A DNA stretch of 45,555 bases from Candidatus Heimdallarchaeota archaeon LC_3 (GTDB lineage Archaea > Asgardarchaeota > Heimdallarchaeia > Hodarchaeales > LC-3). The notes under the pieces were generated by a model. It had not been told where the DNA came from. It made no database searches and was given only the letters and a program-made list of their open reading frames with translations. Location of the stretch: positions 1-45,555 of the forward strand of contig MDVS01000032.1 of NCBI GenBank assembly GCA_001940645.1. The letters are read 5' to 3'. Positions 25,378 through 34,400 of this stretch are shown here, one piece after another (position 1 is the first letter of the stretch; every line of letters begins with the position of its first letter). The position numbers and the translations under genes were made by a program.

Positions 25378-26547
25378 CTATAGTTCATACTCTAGCATTA
25401 ATCCAATATCTCTATCATCGTATTTTTTAATGACCGAAGGGTCTACTTCAATATTATTTCCATAGACTTCTAAAGTATCCAATTTCTCAAGTTTCAAGAG
25501 CCAATCAGGTAGTTTTGTTAACCTGTTTAATGTAAATTTTATCATCCATAATTTGGGATGAAAGTTAGAAAAAGTATATGGAAATTCTGTAAATTCATTT
25601 TCTGAAAATCCAATAATTTCCAAATTACTGAAAGTTTTTATTTTTGAGATAATTTGATCGTCTTTTTGTGAAAGACCGAGATTAGCTAAATTTATTCCTA
25701 TAATGGTCCGAGGATTCGTATAATAATCAACAAGAAATCCTCTTGAAAAAAGATGATCATCCATCATATAATCATTGAACGGTAATCTAACTTCTTTTTC
25801 CTCCTTTAAAATCATAAGCAAATCTTGCAGATGATCGAACTCATCATTTCTCTTATATATAATGACTTTATCAGCAGAAAAATCATCAATTTTATTGGAA
25901 AGAAAATTATAATTTTTCTCTAACAAAAAGGCTTTATTTCCATCAATATGCATTTTTTTCAGACTATAAAGATTATAATTTTTAGGATCGAATGATTTAG
26001 ATATAATCAACTTATTGTTATTGATTATGAGAGTCTCTAAGTCCTCTAAATCTCGAATGTAATAAAGAAAAAGATCAAAATCTTCAATGTTATTATTAGA
26101 CAAATTCAGGTATTCTAATTTATCTAAATATCTTATGATACTTAAACTACAATTAGCACAGACCAATTTTTTTCCTATTTCTTCAAAATTATAATAATGT
26201 TCATTTTTTCTTCCCTTTAACCTGGCAGATTCATGATTTGATTCTGGAAACTCGATATGCCAATTTATTAGTGATAATCCAGTGATTCTCCCATCCTCTA
26301 CAATACAACCAATTTTTTCATTTTCAAAGTTTTTAACAATGGGGATCGGGAATTCAAAATCGGATTGAAATTGTAAATCATTTAAAACAATCGCATCTTT
26401 TTCAGAAGGATATTCTACACCATGATTATCAACTTCTTTTTTACACTCCTCATGGAATTCTTCTTTAGTCTCTGAAAGAATTTGTCTACAGTATTTGCAG
26501 TATTTTTTACCACTCGATTCTATTTTGGGTATTGTAAAATCCTCCAA
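25378..26547 (-). CDS. Leucine-rich repeat protein with N-terminal Cys/His zinc knuckle
   Basis: A 389-residue cytosolic protein. The N-terminus has CKYCRQILSETKEEFHEEC (residues 17-35), a likely zinc-binding C-x2-C...H-x3-C group. Two blocks of leucine-rich repeats follow: about 115-205 (LEYLNLSNNNIEDFD, LETLIINNNKL, LKKMHIDGNKAF) and about 280-375 (LEIIGFSENEFTEFP, LWMIKFTLNRLTKLP, LDTLEVYGNNIEVDP). The last three match the plant/ROCO-like LxxLxLxxNxLxxLP type common in Asgard proteins. There is no signal or GTPase domain. It is probably a protein-interaction module; the partner is unknown. The start is TTG. Confidence 0.85.
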   Translation of the reverse strand: MEDFTIPKIESSGKKYCKYCRQILSETKEEFHEECKKEVDNHGVEYPSEKDAIVLNDLQFQSDFEFPIPIVKNFENEKIGCIVEDGRITGLSLINWHIEFPESNHESARLKGRKNEHYYNFEEIGKKLVCANCSLSIIRYLDKLEYLNLSNNNIEDFDLFLYYIRDLEDLETLIINNNKLIISKSFDPKNYNLYSLKKMHIDGNKAFLLEKNYNFLSNKIDDFSADKVIIYKRNDEFDHLQDLLMILKEEKEVRLPFNDYMMDDHLFSRGFLVDYYTNPRTIIGINLANLGLSQKDDQIISKIKTFSNLEIIGFSENEFTEFPYTFSNFHPKLWMIKFTLNRLTKLPDWLLKLEKLDTLEVYGNNIEVDPSVIKKYDDRDIGLMLEYEL

Positions 26548-26946
26548 CTCATTAATTTAAATAAAATATTTCGTAATTAAAATTCAACTATAAGAAATCA
26601 CTAAATTTAAGGGATAATTAGCAAGTTATACCATTCATTTTCTTAATTGTTTTGTAGAATAAGATTGCTATATATTGAATGGGATATATCTTATATTTAA
26701 ATCTTGACCAAACTGAAGATGAAAAATTAGAGATAATTTTGTGTCACTATTTCGATTTAGAGATAAAAAACAATTTCAGCCGTATGTCATCCCGATCGAT
26801 TTCAGTACCTTGATAAGTTTCAAAAGATTTGGCATCTAATTCCTTATAATTCATTGAACATTCCGCATTGTGATATTATAAATAAACATTTAACTAACAG
26901 GGAATACGCTTTATAACCTATTTTATTACCTTACAAAATAGGAGTT
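26548..26946. other. Intergenic region, possibly with gene remnants
   Basis: About 400 bases. A minus-strand frame of 35 residues (26747-26854, ATG start, reading MNYKELDAKSFETYQG and onward) looks protein-like, but it is short and without a known family, so it may be another decayed fragment like those to its right. The remainder is AT-rich and holds the LRR gene promoter. Confidence 0.4.
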
Positions 26947-27250
26947 TCAGAATTTAAGGTAATAAGTTTCAATTAAGAGTATGGAGGCAAAAAGAGAAAT
27001 AAGTAAAAGATTTTGAGATAATGAAATTACATAAAATAACCTCTCTAATAACATTCCGTAGTTTCCCTGAATATAAATTAATTCTTTTACTAAGTCATTA
27101 GTAATTTCTGTTATGGGAAACTCTTCTTTGTCAATTTTTCTAAAATAACCAATACTTATATCCAAATTAAATTTTACATATTCCGAACAATCACCACTTT
27201 GGGATACTATCATTTATCATAGGCTCTGTTGAAAAGAGTCCAGCATTAGT
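26947..27250 (-). pseudogene. Decayed fragment of a giant surface-protein paralog (second remnant)
   Basis: The minus-strand reading at 27203-27250 gives TNAGLFSTEPMINDS, matching TNVGFFSTGTLINDG of the giant protein (about residues 2005-2020), and then stops. In another frame an 88-codon ORF (26947-27213) continues with SEYVKF...ISIGYFRK and a hydrophobic LLERLFYVISLSQNLLLISL. This weakly parallels the SKYYSLTT...FSTGFFSRPE and membrane segment that follow in the giant protein. The simplest reading is a truncated, frameshifted remnant. The first match is clear; the homology of the 88-codon part is tentative, and it might instead be a small membrane protein. Confidence 0.5.
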
Positions 27251-27314
27251 TAATTACAAAAATCTTCGGTCTAATCACATACAATGCTAGTGTAAAGAAC
27301 AAATGGCTCTCTAT

Positions 27315-27734
27315 TCAATCTTCTTCAATTCCGAAGGGTTTATTCAATTTCACACCTTTAACTTTTGCAATAATTCTTAGAATGATATACAAGAAAATTA
27401 TAACTAATGTTAAAATTCCTAATATGTAATTTAAGAGGAATAGTCCATAATCCCAGTAATCCTCGACCAATTTATCAAAGACAATTTCCAAACGAAATTC
27501 GTAGGGATAAGGTACTCCATCTATTGAGGCAAAAAAGTAACCAGTGAGCCAAGTAGCGGCACTTGATATCATAAAAAGCATAATCAAGGGCCCAATAGAA
27601 CGATCGATATTTGCTAAGAAAGAATTATCTATTGGCTCTATTTTTAATGGATTTTTTCTTAGTCTTTTTACAATTTGGGATTTTTCATTCACAATTAGAT
27701 TTCCATAACATTCTGGACACTTATCACGATACAT
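27315..27734 (-). CDS. Zinc-ribbon/two-TM membrane protein, copy B (N-terminus trimmed)
   Basis: A 139-residue protein with half a zinc ribbon (MYRDKCPECYGN), a linker and two membrane helices (about 50-70 and 100-122), ending in IILRIIAKVKGV and an acidic tail. It is a close paralog of the frameshifted gene at 27952-28408 (shared MYRDKCPECYGN, VNEKSQ, YIILRIIAK-KGV). The first zinc-ribbon pair, KFCSKCK, is encoded in frame just upstream (27735-27770), but there is no ATG, GTG or TTG before an in-frame stop. Compared with the other copy, the N-terminus is therefore lost or its start is non-standard. It sits between two remnants of giant surface-protein genes. Confidence 0.65.
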   Translation of the reverse strand: MYRDKCPECYGNLIVNEKSQIVKRLRKNPLKIEPIDNSFLANIDRSIGPLIMLFMISSAATWLTGYFFASIDGVPYPYEFRLEIVFDKLVEDYWDYGLFLLNYILGILTLVIIFLYIILRIIAKVKGVKLNKPFGIEED

Positions 27735-27779
27735 CTCAACAATAATCTTGCATTTTGAACAAAATTTATTTAAACTCTA

Positions 27780-27900
27780 CACAGGTCAATACTGTAAAGA
27801 AAGAAGTCGATATTTTATCGCTGGTCAAAGAGTGGTTAGGATCATTGGTACTATCATTTATCATAGACCCTCGTTGAAAAGAGTTTACGGAAAAAATTTC
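27780..27900 (-). pseudogene. Decayed fragment of a giant surface-protein paralog (first remnant)
   Basis: The minus-strand DNA here lines up with 29700-29822 inside the giant gene. Shared stretches include CTTTTCAAC, a TAATGAT-GTACC block, ATGATCC and CTTTGACCA-YGATAA. Translated, SMINDSTNDPNHSLTSDK matches TLINDGTYDPDDPLTNDN (giant residues about 2013-2031). There is no intact frame, start or stop arrangement, so this is a non-coding relic. It lies directly between the two zinc-ribbon/TM paralogs. Confidence 0.6.
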
Positions 27901-27951
27901 AATTATCACATATTTTCTTGAAAGAGGGTATGTAAAGAAATGGTCATCAAA

Positions 27952-28408
27952 TCAATTTTCTTTTATTTCAAAGAAAGGATTTTTTTTAACTTCCACTCCC
28001 TTAATTTTGGCAATAATTCTTAGGATTATATACAAAAACCCTGTAGTAAGTCCTAAAAAGCTTAATAGTAAAGTTAAGTGATACAATACTACTATTCGAA
28101 TATCGAAAAAGGAGATAAAAAAGAAAATAAAATAAAAAAAGGAATAGACCAAGCAACAAGAACTTCATCATTAAACGACCAATAGTACTATCAATATTTT
28201 CTAAGAACGGGGTATTAATCTCCTCTCTTTCTAATTTGTACGTGTTTTTTCTTAATTTTTTTGCCATTTGAGATTTTTCATTTACAATTATATTTCCATA
28301 ACACTCAGGACATTTATCCCGATACATCTCAACAGTAATTTTGCATTTTGAACAAAATTTGTTATTATAATTATTAATCAAATAAATCACTACTAAATAG
28401 TCTTTCAT
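27952..28408 (-). pseudogene. Zinc-ribbon/TM membrane protein, copy A, frameshifted
   Basis: Read from 28408, the protein begins with a complete zinc ribbon (KFCSKCKITVEMYRDKCPEC), a linker and the start of a membrane helix, then drifts into an unrelated tail ending at 28001. From about 28150 the frame one base over gives the expected rest: a second hydrophobic segment and FLYIILRIIAKIKGVEV with an acidic end at 27952, matching copy B. The switch falls in a run of Ts (minus strand) near 28100-28145. This is a one-base indel, either a real inactivating mutation, programmed slippage or a sequencing error. It starts 32 bases after the stop of the giant gene, so it was probably co-transcribed with it. 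Confidence 0.75.
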
Positions 28409-28440
28409 ATCTTTAATGATTGAATGTATTGGTAAGTTTA

Positions 28441-31400
28441 CTAATAAATATCCATCAATCCATATTCAACAAGCATACTCTCGACACTGTTATAAGAACT
28501 TCTGATATCATTTTCCGATTTGTAATCAGGATGATACATCCAAAATTCACGCATCTCTGATTGAAATAGATGTAAATTAAATAATTCAATATTGTATCCT
28601 GTCTGATTTTTCCAATATTCACCTGTGCCGTTAGAAAACTTACCGGGATCGAATAAAGCATCATAGAACAATCCAGATGTCTGAATGATGTGTCTGGTGG
28701 CTAGATAATCTAGATCTGCAATAAGACCTGTAAATCCAAGGATATTTGCCAAAGTCTCATTACCATCAATTCTCGCAGAATAGGCAGCGTAACGAAGAAA
28801 ATCGAAATATTCAACATTAATTCCGCCATTTGAGTTGGAACAAATGAATTGATGATCCAGAGTCATACCCTGTTCACCTTTACACGCTTCAAACTGCATA
28901 TTCGGAGCAAGTAAATGTTCAAATCCTAATTCTGCAAGAGCCAGTACCATAAAGAAAGAAGTCCATTTTTTATTTCCAAAACCAGCAAGTCCTGCTCCAA
29001 AGAATGATAAGCCCATATCTTGTAAGGGGTCGGAGGCAATATTCATAAGACTATTGGCAAGAAGACTCCGAAAGAATACATTTCCTGCAATGTCAATGAA
29101 TTTTATTGCGCTAAAACTTGCTGCTTCTTTTATACCGGAGAAAATCCGTATGTTGACTGATGGAGAAATTCCATAGGTAGACTGAGTTAACTTGCTAGTA
29201 GGAATGCCAATGGATCTTATCCTATTCGAAAACCGAGTGATTATACCAATATCATCAATTTTTGAAAGAGTCTTGAGTGAGGCGTTAGCCACTTGTCCAG
29301 TCCTTAGAAGCTTATACGCCCAACCGACCCAAGCGATAGCTCCTCCAATAAAAGCGTTTGATGCAAACGATGGGATTCCTTGATTAACAAAGTCATATTT
29401 CTCACCTGCAAGAATTTCTGTGGTATACCAATCAAAAACTAGACCAAAGACTCCTGATATTAGACCTATAGTGAGTATCGCACCCCAACCAGCAGTCACT
29501 AATCCAGCTGCTGTAACAACTGCAATGAAACTAGCAATCATTAATACTAAAGGTGCTAAAACTTGTATATAGGCCACTACTTGGTCAAGAAGACTTGGTG
29601 TGTGGAGATCGGGTAATCCAATGGTCATATTTCCATAATAATTTGCTAATCTCTCTGGACGAGAAAAGAAACCAGTTGAGAATATCAGTTGTTTTTGTGT
29701 GGTCAATGAATAATATTTACTCCTCTGAGTGTTTTTGTAATTATCATTGGTCAAAGGATCATCGGGATCATAGGTACCATCATTAATTAATGTCCCTGTT
29801 GAAAAGAACCCAACATTTGTTAACATAGCTCCTTGAGAGCCGCCATTATTAGTCCATGATGAATCTTGATCAAAAGTACTATTATGACTATTACCTAATG
29901 TCCCTTCATATCCTGAATCATGGAAATAGTCAGAAGATATGATATAATCCGTACTTGGTTTACATAAATACCAGTCACCATTATTATCGTAGTCATTACA
30001 GACTCTTCCTTCGTATTCTGTATGGTTAGAGGGTGTTCTTGTAATTGCTTCTACATTGTAGATATTCCAGATATCTTCAGTCAATGGATCTTCAAGGGTA
30101 TATCTAGCTGATCCTGGGATGGCTTGATTAGACCACTTAGAACCTAAGTAATCGTCGTAACCATCATTATTAGAATCAATGCCGTAAGGTGTATTGAAAC
30201 CATCTTCGATATCATTATAAAAGAAATTCCAGCCTGACTGCACTAACCCATTTCTTAAAATTAATGGGTTACCATTTTGAAGAAAAGAATTACCCTCTCC
30301 TTCTGTCCAGCCACCAGTCATATATCTTGCATAACTTCCGACTGTCTCGGGTGCAGAAGAGTATTGACGCCAAATATTGTAAGTACTGTTTATGGTATAT
30401 CCATCAAAGTTATCATCACGAAGGGAACCAATACTCAAATGAATTTCTCCATCTCGATAGAGGGAACTGTCGTTAGAATCTGTTTCAAAGTTCCAATCCA
30501 TTCTACCATTGGAAATATTCATAGCAAAGTGGTCGCCATCATCAAGATCCATGGTTATGTTTTCGAGTGTAAGGAGTTGGATCGGTAATGCTGGATAAGG
30601 ATCAACAGAAGTATATCCATCAGCTCGAATTGTTGATCCTCTTATTACATCTGGAAACCCTCCATTTCCAAGAGCATTATCGGGTGTATCATTGTCAAAT
30701 TGCTCCATATAATTTATCTTGTAATCGCGAGTCCAAGGTACTTCTAACTCTCCTTGACGAGAATAAGCAATAGTTAAAGTCTCATTTCTTTCATCAGATT
30801 CGCTAATAGGAATTACAATATTATTTGCTCCTAAATCCAGTCCACCAATAAGAAAATCAAGATCAACGGTAATATAACCAGGTGCTTCTCTATAAATTGG
30901 ATCACCACTATAAGTGGAGCTGTATCTTGAACCATCCTGACAATACAATCCGGCAGAATACATGCTTCCATCATCTAATCGTGGATAGAATGTCGAGTTA
31001 CAATCGGGTTGCTGAGTATTAAAGAAGGACGCTGTATATAATGCTTGATTATCCCAATGGAGATCATTTCCAAAGTTTTTATCCGAATGATACATATTTC
31101 GAGTGTAGAATTTCGTAGGATTAAGAGGATCATATCCAGCTGGCACAAACTGGTCAGTGTTATTGTAATGCCTAAATAATCTTTTCCAGAGAATAACAGT
31201 ATTGTGATAATAGTCGTTAATCTCTGTACTCATATCATCAAAGTCGTTATCATAGAACATTCTAGCATGCTCACCAACACTGCTCCATAGATATAACGGA
31301 TAATAAGAACGGTCATTACCAAAATAATCGATTTCGTCATCAACACCTTCCAAAATTCTGGTCTTTTCTATAGAATCGGTATTATTTTGAGTGATTCTAA

Positions 31401-34400
31401 CCATGAACCTTGCTTTATTATCATTAGATGAATATTGATCACCTTGGGGAAGTGTTCCAGTAAAAGTCTCTAAAAAGTTAGCTCTAGTCTCACTATTGTC
31501 TGTTACTACGCCTGTTAACATCATTCTGAAGCTAGCTTCTTTAGCTGCTTGAATAAATGCGATAACAGCTTCTTTTCTAGCTGTTGATTCATCAACCAAA
31601 GAGTTAGTCAATCCAGCATCTTCTGGTCTATTGATGTAAGAATCCGGATTGATACCTGAAGCTTTCATTCTGTTCCAGTTCATCAAAGGTAAAGTAGCAA
31701 TCATACCCTTACTACCTTTTCCGGCTTGAATAGCGGCCGAGCTTAATTCTATCCTTTCGGCATGGAACTCCTGGAACGATTCTTGGGCTTTGGTCGTAAT
31801 TGACTGTTCAGGAAAATATTTCTGAGAAATTGCTATGTAATTTTTGGTATCGGAAGTTAATTCATTCCAATTACTAAAGCAATCCTCAATAGTTTGGTCA
31901 CATTCGTCATCATCAATAGTAAAGATATCAGAGAATTGAATGGCATCAATGTAATTTTTAGTAGAATCCCACCAAGTCGGTTTTCCGCTAGCTAATAATT
32001 CGTAATCTTCATCTAATGCTATGCCATTGATATTAGTCAAAATATATGAGAGATAAGGACGTTCATCTATAAAATCAAGCCGGCTGGTACTATCGTAAGT
32101 CAATGGAATATGGTAAAGATTTTGTTCTTGAGGAGTAGTATATCTGTCAGGAAAACCGACCGAATCAGCTCTATTACCATTACGATCTAAGATTGAAAAT
32201 TGAACTCTAGGGACTTTATCATCATGAGCAATTCCTCTTACTTCTAGAATATCGAATTCTTGTTTTCCAATAATGGTATGCCTGTCGAATACTCTGGTGA
32301 GACCAGCAATACCTGGAATATCATAGACTTTATCATATTGAACAACGGGACTATTACTGGAATCACCTAGCATAGGACTCTTAACAAGTAGATTATCATC
32401 TACATCACCATAGTAGAAATCTAAATCATTTGTATCTATATTGAGATTAGTAACGTTGTAATCAGTACCATAATTCTTAGGGGATTCGTAGATAATAAGA
32501 TCAGAAATTACATTATATTCTTCCATAATACTAATCTTGCGATTATCAGGCCAAGAAATTAAATCAGCTACAGTCTTACCAGTATTGAAACTATTTCTTC
32601 CAGCAGACCACCAAGAATTATAATTATTGTCAATTGTATCAAGCACATTTCTCCTGAAGAAAATTTCTCCTTGACCCGTATCGTTACCAATATCTCTAAA
32701 TCTGACAGCTATTCTAACTGGGATATCGACGTCTACATCAGTATTAGTTGTTCCGTTATAATCACTAGCTCTCTTATACCAAGAACTAAAAGTAATAGGA
32801 TCTGTCTGATCATTATCTTTAACTGTCACATTTATCTGATCAGAGGTATATAATCTTCTAACCTCGATTTCTAGATCTCCTACTACTATTGATGTACTAC
32901 CAAGGTAAATACTTGGATGTAGGGTAAATTCTACCGTGAATCCATTTTGCAATTTAGAGAATTCTGAAACGGATAAATCTGCAGAACTAAAGGTATCTGC
33001 GTAAGTAGAAGATATATAATAATTATCTAAGTATTCAATTGGTGAATATTCGTAATTAACATTATCATCACTGTTAAAATCAATATCTAAGTGAATATTA
33101 TTCCTTGATTTATCTACTAATTCAAAATCACCGTCACTATCAATATCTTGAATATCTTGTAATGCAAACTGATAATGGGCCAAAATATTCGGATTATACC
33201 CTAAACCAGATACATAATAATTACCATCATCTCTTAAAGTCCCATTAGCTTGATTATACGTTTGACCGAACCCATTCATTAGTAACGGATCATTAGATGA
33301 CCACAAATATTCCTCAGGATTGTTTAAATCGTTATTTGTTGGGTTAATATCATTTTGACTGTCAGTATATAGCCCTATATCATAAGGAAGATCAGAATTT
33401 AACTGAGAGATATCATATATTTTCTGATGACCTAAATGACTTTCGTATTCTAATTGATGTCCATTGGCAACATACATGAAAGGGATTGCACCACTAACAA
33501 AGAGTAACTTTCCTCCACCTTCAAGCCATGATTCCATGATAGTACCATTATCATATATACCAAAGGAATCCCAATAGCCAGTGCTTTCTGATTTCATAAC
33601 TTCAACGGGCATAGCATCATTAAGAGAAATAACCGTACCAGTTGGTCTCCAAAGGGATTTTGTTGGTCTAATTCCACTACCATTCATCTTAGGCATACTT
33701 GAAAGATCGTAATGGATATATCGTTGTAGATAACTTGTTCCTCCTAATAAAGCTGATTCACCTGATAATATTGAGAAAGAAGCTTCCCTAGCTAATAGAT
33801 CAAGATCGCCTAACCCTTGGACATTGAAATGTCTTGATTGTAAATTAATAGTGGAATCGTTACTTGGGAAATAATAACCGATAATAAATTTATTATCAGC
33901 TTCAACATTAGAAACACCGGTCAAGGAATTAAAGGTATCAAATTCAACATACATAGAACCCGACAAAGAAGAAGTCCCACTTTCCTGAATAATAATAATT
34001 ATTGATCCTTTTTGACCAATTGATCCCGATTTTGGAAGATTATTGATTAACAGTCTTATATCATATTCAGTTCCCAATCCACTACCATTAACAGTGAAGG
34101 TATCTAAAATAATTCCTCCGTCTAAAAGGTCAAATCTGGAACTGTTAGTAACACTATTGTAATTAAAAATTAGGCGATAAAGGTCATTCTCGAGACCAAA
34201 GATCAAGCCTGCAACCTGAAAGCCACCTCGATCTTCTGTATCTAAATCAGGAATAGAAATATTCAAAGTTGTATCAACAGTGAATTCACCAATCCGAGGG
34301 AGGTTCTGAGTCATCGAATATACGTTATTTGCATCTCCGTCTTTAATTATTTCAAGATAATCATCCGAAATATCGTCAATATAGTTAGTTGTTATTCCAT

